Below, one piece after another: positions 46,569 through 55,188 of a DNA stretch of 64,000 nucleotides. The position numbers and the translations under genes are program-made. The notes beneath the pieces are model-generated. The model searched no databases and had not been told where the DNA came from. It saw nothing but the letters and a program-made list of their open reading frames with translations. Position 1 is the first letter of the stretch. Every line of letters starts with the position of its first letter. Origin of the DNA: Streptomyces chartreusis NRRL 3882 (lineage in GTDB: Bacteria > Actinomycetota > Actinomycetes > Streptomycetales > Streptomycetaceae); the NCBI RefSeq assembly GCF_900236475.1, contig NZ_LT963352.1, positions 8,919,318 through 8,983,317 on the forward strand. The letters run 5' to 3'.

Positions 46569-48731
46569 TCATTCCTCCTTGCTGGAGCGCCCCCGGGTGA
46601 AAGCCGCAAGGGCATGTGTGTAGCGACGGGTCTGGGGATGGTCGGCGCCCAGCAGCTGGCGGGCGGAGTCGCAGACCTGCTGTAGCAGCTGCAGTGCCTC
46701 GGTGCTGCGCGACAGCGCCTGCAGCACCGTCGCCAGGAGATGAGCCGTCGCCAGCGTTTTGGGGTGACAGAACCCGTAGAGACGTGTCCTGGAATCCAGG
46801 ACACGTCGGCATTCGTCGTGAGCCTGTTGCATCAGACCCAGGTCGTGCAGGACGCAGGCGTGATTGTGGCGAGTGGTGGCGGTGCTGGGATGGTCTTCGC
46901 CGAACTGCTGCAGCCGGATCGTGAGCAGCGCATGGTATTCCTGCCGGGCTGCCTCCAGATCGCCCCGGTCGTGCAGGACGCGTGCCAGCTCGTGTCGCGC
47001 TGCGAGCGCGTTCGAGTCCTGCTGTCCTCCGGTGCGCAACCGCGCCCGGTAGACGCATCGCAGATGGTCTTCGGCCCCGTCCAGACGCCCCATGTCGTGC
47101 AGAAGCCTGCCGAGCTCATGGCGGGCGATGAGCGTGTCGTGATGTTCCGTGCCGCAGATGCGATCCAGGGAGCTCCACACCTGCAGTCGCAAGGGTTCAG
47201 CGTCGTGCAGTGCGCCTAGGTCGTGCAGGATGGAGGCGAGATTGTGTCGGGTGGTGATGGTCTCCACATGATCCGGACCTAGCACCTCACAGCGAATGTC
47301 CAGCACCCGTTTGAAGCCGCTCCGGGCTTGGGCGAACAGTCCCTGGGTCTGGAGGTAGCGGGCGGCGAGTTCCGCAGCATCGGCGCAGACTGTCCGCTGA
47401 GGGACGGACAATTGGGGGAGACCGTCTCCGGCGTGTTGCAGCAGATCGAGTGCGTGCGGTGTCAAGGCCGCCCATGCGGACCAGGACTTTGGGTCTTCCG
47501 GGGGGAGGCGTACCTCGTCCAGCCGCAGGGCTTGCTCTATCAGCGTGACAGCGGTGGTGGTCTCGGCACGGGCGATGTCCCGAATCAGCGGATGCAGTCT
47601 CACGCAGGGCAGCCCTCCATTTGTTGCGGATAGGTCTAGAGGATCTACTAACCCCAGTGCGGCAAGTTCGCGCAGCGTGCGCCACAGTGTCGTTCCGTCC
47701 AGATCGGCAAGGCCAGGCAGGACGGCCGACACTTTCGCCGGCCGCAGCAGCAGCGTGTATGGAATCGGCGCCTCACCGAAGGCGGACAGCACCGTCAGCA
47801 GCCGTCCTGCGTGAGCGAAACCCATCTGATGCAGCAACTCGATCGACATCTGCCAGGCATGGGCGATCACCCGCGCCGGATTGAGGCTGCTGCCGTGCTT
47901 GTTGAGTACCTGGTGGTAGGTGGCGAAGTCCAGGGGCATGCCCGCTTCCCTGAGGGCTTCCGGCATCGTGTTGACTTCCGCCAGATAGGAGCCGGCCATC
48001 GACAGCGCCAAAGGCAGGCCGCCCAGCCGTCTCCCCAGTGCCTTGGCCGCCTGCACCGTCCCGGCGTGATTACCAGCGTGGTCCAGTAGAACCTGCGCAG
48101 CATCGTCGGGCGCCAGGGGGCCCACTGGGTGCAGAACTGCGGCCCCGCCCCACCAGCGAGCCACCCCGTAACGGGTGGCCACCACGACCATCCCGTCGTT
48201 ACAGGCATGCGGGCGCAGCCAACCTGTCCCCGCGGCCAGCCGGCCGGGGCCGTCCAGCACGGTGAGATCTTCCGCATTGTCCACGATCAGCAGCCAGGGC
48301 CGAGTCGAGGCATTCAGCCTCTCCCATAAAGCATCTGCAGCGGCCTCGCCGACCTCGTCCTCGTCCAGACCCGTGTGCCGCGCCACCACCCGCATCCCGG
48401 CTACAAACGTTGCCGCGTGGCGGGCATCCACCCACCACACCCGACGAGGGCCAGTCCTGGAGAGCCGATACACCAGCTCCAGGGCGATGGCCGTCTTGCC
48501 GCTGCCGCTGATTCCGTGCAGCACGTGCATACGGCCATCGCTGCGTCCCGCGCACAGATGCAGGAGCTTCTCAACCAACTGCTCCCGCCCTCGCAGTGGG
48601 TAGCGCTGATCGCGTTCCGCCACTGGTGGTGCCACGGTCACAGCCGTCCGCTCACCCGGCGTCGCTGCGGACACCACCAACTGGGCGACGTCCATTCTCC
48701 CGGCCGCCACGGAGCCGAGCTGAGCGATCAC
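46569..48731 (-). CDS. NB-ARC/TPR STAND protein (NLR-like)
   Basis: GTG 48731 gives 720 residues. The first 25 ('LGSVAAGRMDVAQLVVSA') resemble the C-terminal motif of the gene upstream. Residues ~48-330 form the NB-ARC ATPase: Walker A 'LHGISGSGKTAIAL' (73-80), Walker B-like 'RPWLLIVDNAED', and 'GGLPLALSMAGSYLAE' (GLPL motif). Residues ~450-715 are TPR units of the form 'ARHELGRLLHDMGRLDGAED' and 'TRHNHACVLHDLGLMQQAHDE'. This is the architecture of bacterial NLR-like proteins that sense invasion through the repeats and signal through the N-terminus. It follows its partner gene by 32 bases. Confidence 0.85.
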   Translation of the reverse strand: MIAQLGSVAAGRMDVAQLVVSAATPGERTAVTVAPPVAERDQRYPLRGREQLVEKLLHLCAGRSDGRMHVLHGISGSGKTAIALELVYRLSRTGPRRVWWVDARHAATFVAGMRVVARHTGLDEDEVGEAAADALWERLNASTRPWLLIVDNAEDLTVLDGPGRLAAGTGWLRPHACNDGMVVVATRYGVARWWGGAAVLHPVGPLAPDDAAQVLLDHAGNHAGTVQAAKALGRRLGGLPLALSMAGSYLAEVNTMPEALREAGMPLDFATYHQVLNKHGSSLNPARVIAHAWQMSIELLHQMGFAHAGRLLTVLSAFGEAPIPYTLLLRPAKVSAVLPGLADLDGTTLWRTLRELAALGLVDPLDLSATNGGLPCVRLHPLIRDIARAETTTAVTLIEQALRLDEVRLPPEDPKSWSAWAALTPHALDLLQHAGDGLPQLSVPQRTVCADAAELAARYLQTQGLFAQARSGFKRVLDIRCEVLGPDHVETITTRHNLASILHDLGALHDAEPLRLQVWSSLDRICGTEHHDTLIARHELGRLLHDMGRLDGAEDHLRCVYRARLRTGGQQDSNALAARHELARVLHDRGDLEAARQEYHALLTIRLQQFGEDHPSTATTRHNHACVLHDLGLMQQAHDECRRVLDSRTRLYGFCHPKTLATAHLLATVLQALSRSTEALQLLQQVCDSARQLLGADHPQTRRYTHALAAFTRGRSSKEE

Positions 48732-48763
48732 CTGGGCCGTCGAGCCTGCGGTGGGGACAGGAA

Positions 48764-49246
48764 TTACGGTTGCGGCCGGTGGGGAAAAGGGGGCGTGAGG
48801 TGAACCCCGCCGTCTACTCGAACCACGCCACCTGCCACCGAGCCACCCTCCGCTGTCACCGACACATCGCCTCCCGCCACCAGGCCGCCCGCACCGGCCT
48901 GGTGCCCGGGCAGCTGAGGTGACGTACCGGCAGATGCAACGAGCTCACGCAGTTCGGTGACGACCTGCTCACGCTCATCCGGACGCAGAGTCTGCAGGAA
49001 CACCTCCCAGCGTGTCTGCCATACACCTTGCCAGTAGAGGCGTTGTCGCTCGAGGTCTCCCTCGCCTGTCACGCCGGCTTCCGTTTGATCGAGACGGATC
49101 AGCTCAGCCTGATGCTGCTCGGAGTCCCCTCCGCCCAGCATCTGGGCAGCGCGCTCTCGAACACTTCTCCAGGCATCGGTGCCTGCGGCCTGTACGACCG
49201 CCAGGCCACCTGCCGTCGCTAAGGCCGCGATCGACTCAGCTAACAC
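48764..49246 (-). CDS. Small partner of the NLR-like protein with C-terminal Gly/Val motif
   Basis: GTG 49246, preceded by a G-rich site, is favoured (160 residues); an ATG at 49300 would add 18. The second codon would be TTA, rare in Streptomyces and read by the bldA tRNA. The N-terminus has a hydrophobic Ala-rich helix ('AESIAALATAGGLAVVQAAG') followed by 'TDAWRSVRERAAQMLGGGDS', a form I associate with proteins paired with NB-ARC genes. The C-terminal part 'GGDVSVTAEGGSVAGGVVRV' followed by DGGVHL is a short beta-type repeat that recalls bacterial amyloid signalling sequences. It could be a membrane-active effector released by the NLR. Confidence 0.65.
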   Translation of the reverse strand: MLAESIAALATAGGLAVVQAAGTDAWRSVRERAAQMLGGGDSEQHQAELIRLDQTEAGVTGEGDLERQRLYWQGVWQTRWEVFLQTLRPDEREQVVTELRELVASAGTSPQLPGHQAGAGGLVAGGDVSVTAEGGSVAGGVVRVDGGVHLTPPFPHRPQP

Positions 49247-49576
49247 ACGCCCCCCAATGCGATATGAATATCCCGTTCCGCATACACGTTCGTTGGCCAT
49301 TGCTAGTCGTCGGGTGATGCTCCATCAAATACTTCCGCTAAATCTGCCCTGTCACCCCTCCCATTTCCACCCCCAGGCAAGGGGTCATAGTGGACGGTGA
49401 CCGTGCTGTGCAACCACTCACGAGGACCGATGTTCACCTGATCACGGAGTGTGACATCGGAAAGGTCACGGCCACCAGGTGGGACGTGTAGGGTCCGAGT
49501 CTGGCCGACGAAGGCCCGCTGCCTGACAGGCAGAAACCCCTCAACAGCCTGGTGCACAACCGAAGGAGGCCTGGCC

Positions 49577-50128
49577 TTGAGCCGCCGGCGGGCCGAGCAG
49601 CGCCGCGACGACGACCCTCAACGCACACATATGCGGCTGCAGTACAAGAGTCTCGTCGTTCCTCTGCAGTTCTACCTGTTCGTCAAGTGTGCAGCCCTGC
49701 ACCTCGACCCCCGCAAAGTCGCCGACGAAGCCTGGATTTTGGCCTTCTCTGAGCCCCACAGCCTCCGCGGCTACCGTGCCCTGCGCGAGAGGGCGGACGG
49801 CATCGTCCAAGAGCGCATCGACGCTGGCGTTGACACGCGGGACGCCGACTACTCCCTGGTGCAAGTGTTCGACGCCTACTTCAAGGGCAAGTACCTCGCG
49901 CTGCGCGAAGGCCTGCAGGTGCTGGATGAACTGCCCCTTGACGACCGGCGGGCATACCAGGCGAAGCTTCTCGATCTCCTCGCCAATGAAAACGTCGCAG
50001 CGGTCATGGGAGCAGCCGTTTTCGAGAACCGAGAACGCGAGAGGGAAAAACTCGCTAACTTGGCAGGAGCGAACCACGATCTCAGCGTGCTCGAGTCGTT
50101 CTTCGCCGACGTGAGGGGGAAGCGCTAA
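49577..50128 (+). CDS. Unknown helical protein, first of a coupled pair
   Basis: TTG 49577 lies ~8 bases after AAGGAGG and gives 183 residues; the frame is open to 49451 without protein-like sequence. The product begins basic ('LSRRRAEQRRDDDPQRTHMR') and is mostly charged helices ('YRALRERADGIVQERIDAGVD', 'ENREREREKLANLAG'). No known motif. Its stop overlaps the next ATG (TAATG at 50126-50130), so it is coupled to the membrane protein downstream. It is divergent from the NLR pair, 330 bases away. Confidence 0.6.
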   Translation: MSRRRAEQRRDDDPQRTHMRLQYKSLVVPLQFYLFVKCAALHLDPRKVADEAWILAFSEPHSLRGYRALRERADGIVQERIDAGVDTRDADYSLVQVFDAYFKGKYLALREGLQVLDELPLDDRRAYQAKLLDLLANENVAAVMGAAVFENREREREKLANLAGANHDLSVLESFFADVRGKR

Positions 50129-50499
50129 TGACGATCAAGACCAATGATGATCTCGTCGTCCGGCTCTACCGATCCTACGTAAGGCTCAAGCACGACGTCC
50201 GCGCCGATGACGATCTCGACCGACGCTTCGAACACGCACTAGACGCCGTTGAAACCCAACTCGCCACGCGTCACCCCCATCGCACATGGCGTCCCCGCCA
50301 CCGTCGTTCCCGTCTTGCTGGCAGCGCCCGCTCCGCTCCGCACCGCCGCACTGCCATCACGACGTCTGCGGTCACCCTTTGCACCACGATTGGCGGCGTG
50401 CTGCAAGGCGCAGTAGGAGCGGTGATCTCCCTCAGTGTCAGCCTGCTTTTAGCTTGTACAGTGGCCGTGATCCAGCACGGCCCTGCCCGTCACGACTGA
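50128..50499 (+). CDS. Small membrane protein, second of a coupled pair
   Basis: 123 residues from ATG 50128. The first 50 residues are charged and helical ('DDLVVRLYRSYVRLKHDVRA', 'FEHALDAVETQLA'). A basic linker is followed by a hydrophobic region of ~40 residues ('AITTSAVTLCTTIGGVLQGAVGAVISLSVSLLLACTVAVIQ' in pattern) with Gly spacing, i.e. one hairpin or two membrane helices. A pore-forming partner for the upstream protein is conceivable but unproven. Confidence 0.6.
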   Translation: MTIKTNDDLVVRLYRSYVRLKHDVRADDDLDRRFEHALDAVETQLATRHPHRTWRPRHRRSRLAGSARSAPHRRTAITTSAVTLCTTIGGVLQGAVGAVISLSVSLLLACTVAVIQHGPARHD

Positions 50500-51008
50500 C
50501 CGTCCGCTCATTCAGAACCGCTCGCGTGGCAGGATGGCTGGCCTCCGGTGCTGACATGCAGTGCCGATAACTGTCTGTCCCGTGAATGATCTACAGCGTG
50601 CCGACTGGTCTCGCTACTCCGTCATGAGAGCGGCGGATGCGGCGCGGGCGTGCTCGGGTAGGTGGTAGCGCGCGAAGAGACCCGTGGCGGCGACCGCGGC
50701 CGCCAGCTTCGTTGCGGTCGGCCGGTGCCTGCTGGCGCCCCGGGTCGATGCCGCAAGACCCACGCGCTGCCGGGTCGTCGGGTGTGGCGCTAACACCCCG
50801 GCAGTTGGCAGCCCCTGCCAGGGCTTGGCCCGACTCCCCACGACTGCCTGCCGGCTGGCTGATCCGCCGCACCACCTCACCGGTTGCCGCCGTGCGGAAG
50901 AAGACACCTGCTCAGAACCTCATTGCGCTTGTACGGTTCCAGCCGCGCCTCGTTGCGCATCAATGCCGTGCACCTGGTCGGCGCGATCGTCGGCAGCAGG
51001 CCGATACG
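50500..51008. other. Intergenic stretch between convergent units
   Basis: A minus-strand frame at 50907-50614 ends with a helical 'AVAATGLFARYHLPEHARAA' but has no credible start; it may be a remnant. No other gene or hairpin was recognised. Confidence 0.35.
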
Positions 51009-51482
51009 TCACCTACGGCCGTCTGCTCGCCGTGATCCCTCCTCGCCGTCGCGGCTGATGCCGTCGCCGCCCCGTGGTGCCGGCTCCTTGCTGAGGACAC
51101 CGCTCACCTGCTCGTCGCCGAAGGTGTTACCGGGCTCTGGCGGCCGCCCCCAGTCGAGGACGTGCAGGCCCGTGCTGTGGACGAGGAGCGGGTCCAGGCC
51201 GAGGAGCTGGATGGGGGAGTGGCCGTGGCGCTGCAGCCATGCGCGGCGGCGGCGTTGTTCTGTGCTGCTCAGTTTGTGCCAGTAATCGTGGTGTACTCCT
51301 GGAGTGCCGGGGTGTTCGTTGGCCCAGGCGCGGACGAGGGCGGTTTCGTCGGGCGCGGTGTGCAGGGTGATCAGGGCCCATGCGGTGTCATACGGCAGGG
51401 CCGGTCCGTGCTGGGCCATGAGCCGGCGGGTGCGCAGTTGCCGCAGAGGTGCCAAAAGCCATCGTGTGGTGCGGTAATTCAT
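51009..51482 (-). CDS. Hypothetical protein, last gene of the cyclase operon
   Basis: 157 residues from ATG 51482, which overlaps the preceding stop (ATGA). It reads 'MNYRTTRWLLAPLRQLRTRR...' then 'YDTAWALITLHTAPDETALVRAWANEHPG', 'DYWHKLSSTEQRRRRAWLQRHG' and 'LLVHSTGLHVLDWG'. The last 35 residues are low complexity. No domain is recognised. It has no membrane helix. Its place at the end of six coupled genes suggests an accessory role. Confidence 0.6.
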   Translation of the reverse strand: MNYRTTRWLLAPLRQLRTRRLMAQHGPALPYDTAWALITLHTAPDETALVRAWANEHPGTPGVHHDYWHKLSSTEQRRRRAWLQRHGHSPIQLLGLDPLLVHSTGLHVLDWGRPPEPGNTFGDEQVSGVLSKEPAPRGGDGISRDGEEGSRRADGRR

Positions 51483-52243
51483 GTCGGCGTGCTCCCGGGG
51501 TCGTCGCGTTGCTGCCAGCGGGCGGCGGTGTCTTTGAGGTCGTGGTGACCCAGGGCGTGCAGGGTCTGGGTGAGGGCTTGTAGGAAGATCTCGCGCTGCT
51601 GTGGGGTGTGCAGAGCGGTGATAAACCGGTCGGTGAAGTGCCTGATGTCGCCGCGCAGATCGTCCTGTGCGGGGTCATGCGGCAGCGGCAGACCTTCTAG
51701 TGCGTCTGTCAGTTCCTTGAGCTCGCTGAGTCGGTCGGGGAATTCGGCGATCCACCACACCCTTCTCAGGTCTGGGTCGGCGAGCACGCGCTGCAGATGG
51801 GCCAGACGGCGCATCTGCAGCGCGTCCTCCAGGTCCAAAGTTTGTTGCCGGCGCGCATGTTCGGCGGCCAAGTCACGGTCGCGTGCCGTGGCGGTCAGCT
51901 GAACCGAGCCAGCTACCTCCAGGCCGGGGATGGGGTGGCTCCACCGCATCAGGGCGGTGTTGGCTGCGTCCTGGGCTGCGCCGAGATCGAGGACGGAGTA
52001 CTGGCACAGCAGGCGGGTGGCCTGCTGGCGCAGGTGGTGGCGCGCGAGCGCGGCAGGGTCGTGGTGATCTGCCGGATCGGCGTGCGTCCGGCGCCATGCA
52101 CCGTCGACGCGCACGGTGAAGAAGACGCTGGTGATGCAGCTGGCCATCCGCTCGTCGTTCATGACGAGCGGATGTGCCCCTTGGGTCTCGGCCGCATCGA
52201 GGGCGGCAGTTGCGGTTGTGCGGCGCCAGGGGAGGATGCTCAC
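51479..52243 (-). CDS. Hypothetical protein, fifth gene of the cyclase operon
   Basis: 254 residues from GTG 52243, overlapping the ATPase stop (GTGA). The stretch 'VFFTVRVDGAWRRTHADPAD ... RLLCQYSVLDLGAAQDAANTAL ... VAGSVQLTATARDRDLAAEHARRQQTLDLEDALQMRRLAHLQRVLADPDLRRVWW' in outline recalls SPFH/band-7-like proteins followed by a helical arm; this is a weak resemblance. The C-terminus ('DIRHFTDRFITALHTPQQRE') has a degraded duplicate upstream of the operon at ~56730-56850. No signal peptide or membrane segment. Confidence 0.6.
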   Translation of the reverse strand: MSILPWRRTTATAALDAAETQGAHPLVMNDERMASCITSVFFTVRVDGAWRRTHADPADHHDPAALARHHLRQQATRLLCQYSVLDLGAAQDAANTALMRWSHPIPGLEVAGSVQLTATARDRDLAAEHARRQQTLDLEDALQMRRLAHLQRVLADPDLRRVWWIAEFPDRLSELKELTDALEGLPLPHDPAQDDLRGDIRHFTDRFITALHTPQQREIFLQALTQTLHALGHHDLKDTAARWQQRDDPGSTPT

Positions 52244-54267
52244 GCGGCCGTGACGATGGCGTCGTTGCCGGGCTCTGCGGCGGATCCGGGCTCCGCGGGG
52301 GAGGCCGTGTGCTGGGAGATCAGCAGGTCGAGCAGCAGCCTGCGCCGCATCCTGCCCAGGTCAGAACTGCCGGAGGAGCCAACCAGCAGTTCGGCTGCGC
52401 CCCGCTGGCCGAGATGGCCGTGCAGCACCGCCGCTGCCAGAGGCAGGACCTGGTCGTCGGACAACCGGGGGGAGTCCAGCCATGCGGCCAGACGCGCATG
52501 GGCCGTCCCAGCCGCATTGGGGTCCTGCAGTGCTGCCCGCCAGCCGCGGACGAACAACTCACCGGCGAGCGTGTCGGCGGCGTCTTCGCCTGTTTCCCGC
52601 GCTGCGAGCACCGGGAGAAGGGTGTCGCAGGCGATGTCGGTGAGGGCGAGAAACGTGTCTGTTCCGGCCTCGCGGACATCGCTGTCGGCGGCCTCGGCCC
52701 AGCCGACGATTTCCGACAGCACCAGGATGCGCTGTTCAGGAGTGCTCGCCAGACGGCGTACCGCCTCGGCTACCGCCTCGCGGGCCAGGCCGTCGCTGCG
52801 CGAGGCCAGCAGACGCAGCCGGGTCAGCGCGATGCGCGGATACGTCTGTCCCAGACGGCCGGCGCAGATATCGGCGACTGCCGTGGCGAGTTCCTTGCTG
52901 GTGCCCTTTTGATGGGCCCAGTCGTACAGCTGCTTGCGGACACCTGCGCCCGTCACCGGGTGGAGCGCCATTGTTTCCAGGACCTCAACGGCCAGCTCCC
53001 TGTGCGCGGAGCGGCCCGTGGCGATCCAGTCGCTCGCCACCAACTGCACCACCGAGCCGCCGGGCAGCAAGGACAGCTGCACCAGGCAGTCGGCGATGCG
53101 ACGCAGATGGCGTACGGCGACCCCGTTGGGTGCGCTGATGTGCGAGGCCCACTGCAGCAGTACCCGGCGCAGCTGCGGCCGCTGCCGCCACACGTACTTC
53201 AGGACCGCTTCGGGCAGTCCGTGCTGCCGGGCCTCGAGCGAGAGCGCCTCGTCGTCGTCCTGTGAGGCCTTGATGGCGTGGAGCCGTTCGTCCAGGCCCC
53301 GGCCGGCCAGCGCGCCACCAGGCGGCAGAACGCCGCCGACCTCCGCGAAGAGCCGGTCCGCAGCATCCAGCACGACGTCAGCCGGCACACCTTCCAGCAG
53401 GGCGGCGGCAATCAGGAGCGCTCGCTCACGCAGGTCTTCCGGATTCGAATGCTTTTCGAACCACTTCTGCAGATGGTCCTGCCAGTCGGTGAACTCCTGC
53501 TTGACCGCGTCCCGGTTGTCTTCGCCAGCCTGAGCGACCAGCAGGGCCAGACGAGCGGCGTCGGACGGCTCAGCCGATTGGGCGAGCAGCGCGTCCAGGG
53601 GAGCACTGGACAGCCAGTCCACCCGGTCGGCTGCGAGGTGCCGCAGGTGGGCCTTGGCGATCTCGGTCGCCGGCGGGCGGATCATGCGCACACTGGGCAC
53701 GGTCGCCAGCGTCCCGGGATTCCAGCCTTCCGGGGTCGCCAGGATAACCAGGAAGGCTTCGGCTGCTTCGGCTTCCTGCTGGTAGTCGGCGAGCCCGGTG
53801 TAGAAGCCCTCGTCCAGCCCACGGCAGGCCGTCAGATCCAAGACGAACCCGTGCCCCTTGGTGTGGGGAAGCTGCTCCGTGCGCGGCCGGTCCCAGTCCA
53901 GGACCAGCCAGCGGATCCGTTCCCGGGGCACCCCCACACTGTGCAGCACGCGCAGCGCGGCTGCGCGCCGGCCCGTGCCCGTCTCCCCGAGCAGCACCAG
54001 CACGTGGCGCCTGCCGTGCGGACGGTTCAGCATACTCACGGCGTGCGCCACCTGCCCGGAACCGTTGCTGCCCAGGGCATCGACAAACGCGTTCTCCACG
54101 AGGTCCATCTCGCGGTCAGCCATCCCGACCCCGCGCAGGTACTCCCAGCCGCGCACGTACCGGTGGTGGTGTTCCTCGTAGTCGCGACCGACCTGCGTCA
54201 CGCGTGCGCGGCCGGACGCCTCGGCCTGCTGGACGGGCACCGCCTCGATGATGTCCGGCCCGCTCAT
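52240..54267 (-). CDS. STAND-like ATPase with N-terminal RHIM-like motif
   Basis: ATG 54267 overlaps the cyclase stop (54264-54266); 675 residues. The frame is open to 54492, but that part lies inside the cyclase gene. Residues 19-32 read GRARVTQVGRDYEE and mirror the end of the cyclase protein. Residues ~88-101 are 'HVLVLLGETGTGRR', a P-loop in which Arg replaces the usual Lys, and 'RWLVLDWDRPR' is a Walker B-like strand. Residues ~300-675 are helical repeats. The altered P-loop suggests nucleotide binding without efficient hydrolysis. It probably acts as scaffold or sensor for the cyclase. Confidence 0.7.
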   Translation of the reverse strand: MSGPDIIEAVPVQQAEASGRARVTQVGRDYEEHHHRYVRGWEYLRGVGMADREMDLVENAFVDALGSNGSGQVAHAVSMLNRPHGRRHVLVLLGETGTGRRAAALRVLHSVGVPRERIRWLVLDWDRPRTEQLPHTKGHGFVLDLTACRGLDEGFYTGLADYQQEAEAAEAFLVILATPEGWNPGTLATVPSVRMIRPPATEIAKAHLRHLAADRVDWLSSAPLDALLAQSAEPSDAARLALLVAQAGEDNRDAVKQEFTDWQDHLQKWFEKHSNPEDLRERALLIAAALLEGVPADVVLDAADRLFAEVGGVLPPGGALAGRGLDERLHAIKASQDDDEALSLEARQHGLPEAVLKYVWRQRPQLRRVLLQWASHISAPNGVAVRHLRRIADCLVQLSLLPGGSVVQLVASDWIATGRSAHRELAVEVLETMALHPVTGAGVRKQLYDWAHQKGTSKELATAVADICAGRLGQTYPRIALTRLRLLASRSDGLAREAVAEAVRRLASTPEQRILVLSEIVGWAEAADSDVREAGTDTFLALTDIACDTLLPVLAARETGEDAADTLAGELFVRGWRAALQDPNAAGTAHARLAAWLDSPRLSDDQVLPLAAAVLHGHLGQRGAAELLVGSSGSSDLGRMRRRLLLDLLISQHTASPAEPGSAAEPGNDAIVTAA

Positions 54268-55085
54268 GACTGCTCCTGACCGGTGATGTAGTCGCCGCCG
54301 ACCTGCACCAGCCGCGCCTTGCCGCTGGCTTTCCCCTTCTGCCTCACACTGGACTTGCGCTCCTTGGCCTCCCGGCCCTTCGCGGCCTGCTGCGCGGCGG
54401 AATCCAGCGGCTCGCGTGGTGCTGCATCGCCACTCCTGGCGAGGTAGGCACTGATCACGGAGGGCACCAGCCCCGGGACGAACAGCCAGCATGTCTCCTC
54501 GAAGCCGGGCTTGCCGTCCACGCGGGCAGTGGCCTTGAGGAACTGGCGTTCCGTGAGAGCGGGCGTGCGGCCGGCGCGTACGGTACGGCGGAACACGGCG
54601 TCCGACACGGCAGCAGCCAAGAGGGCGCCATGGTCCATCGCAGCGGCCAGGGCGTCGCGGACTGCGTCACTGTCGACGAGCCGGCAGGCATCGACGGCGG
54701 CGTCACCGCGGTGCTCCGGCGGTGTCAGCGGCCCGACGTGCACGCTCGCCCGCAGCCGGATCCGAGGGGCGCTGGCCAGCCGCGTCTGGTCGTAGCGCTC
54801 GAGCGCCTGGCCGAGGTGGCCGAGGAAGGGATCGACCAGCCGCGCTGCGTGCCGGGCGGGCAGCACGAAGATGGCACCGTCCCCCCGGTCCTTGTAGGCA
54901 CTGTCGAGCGGGGTGATGCTTTCGATCCGGCTCTGTGCGAACACGGTGGCCAAGATGTCGTCCAGATCGGTGCGGGTGGGCGCCATCTTCGCCTCGGGGA
55001 TCTGGCTGTATTCCTTCATGTCGACGACCAGGAGGGCGTGCTCCGGCGGTACATCGACAGCGTCGGGCGGGACAGGAGAAGTCAC
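54264..55085 (-). CDS. Class III nucleotidyl-cyclase-like protein with C-terminal RHIM-like motif
   Basis: 273 residues. 'HALLVVDMKEYSQIP' (Asp22) and 'DSAYKDRGDGAIFVLPA' (Lys65, Asp69) match the metal-binding and base-specifying residues of class III cyclases, and 'RIRLRASVHVGPL' with 'AAVDACRLVDSD' (Arg135) follows the usual core, though the Asn of the transition-state pair is not evident. A Lys-rich linker leads to GKARLVQVGGDYITG at ~257-271, with the V-Q-V-G tetrad of RHIM motifs. In Pycsar systems such cyclases make cCMP or cUMP on phage infection. Neighbouring genes for a PycTM-like effector and a Crp-type sensor support a cyclic-nucleotide role. Confidence 0.75.
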   Translation of the reverse strand: MTSPVPPDAVDVPPEHALLVVDMKEYSQIPEAKMAPTRTDLDDILATVFAQSRIESITPLDSAYKDRGDGAIFVLPARHAARLVDPFLGHLGQALERYDQTRLASAPRIRLRASVHVGPLTPPEHRGDAAVDACRLVDSDAVRDALAAAMDHGALLAAAVSDAVFRRTVRAGRTPALTERQFLKATARVDGKPGFEETCWLFVPGLVPSVISAYLARSGDAAPREPLDSAAQQAAKGREAKERKSSVRQKGKASGKARLVQVGGDYITGQEQS

Positions 55086-55188
55086 GGGTCACCGGCCTTT
55101 GGGTCGCGGGAAGTTGCGGTGGCGCCCATGCTGGCCGTGCCCGGGCCCAGGTGGTGCCCAGCAGTGGGCACGGTGCCGGTGTGGTCGG
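55086..55188 (-). promoter_or_regulatory. Only wide gap inside the cyclase operon
   Basis: 103 bases separate the Crp/Fnr-type gene from the cyclase gene, while the other operon junctions are overlaps. It could hold an internal promoter or an operator for the Crp-type protein; no clear palindromic site was identified by eye. Confidence 0.25.

Noticed and set aside
50614..50907. 97-residue minus-strand frame between the coupled pair and the cyclase operon
   Set aside because: No start context and no domain; at best a gene tail.
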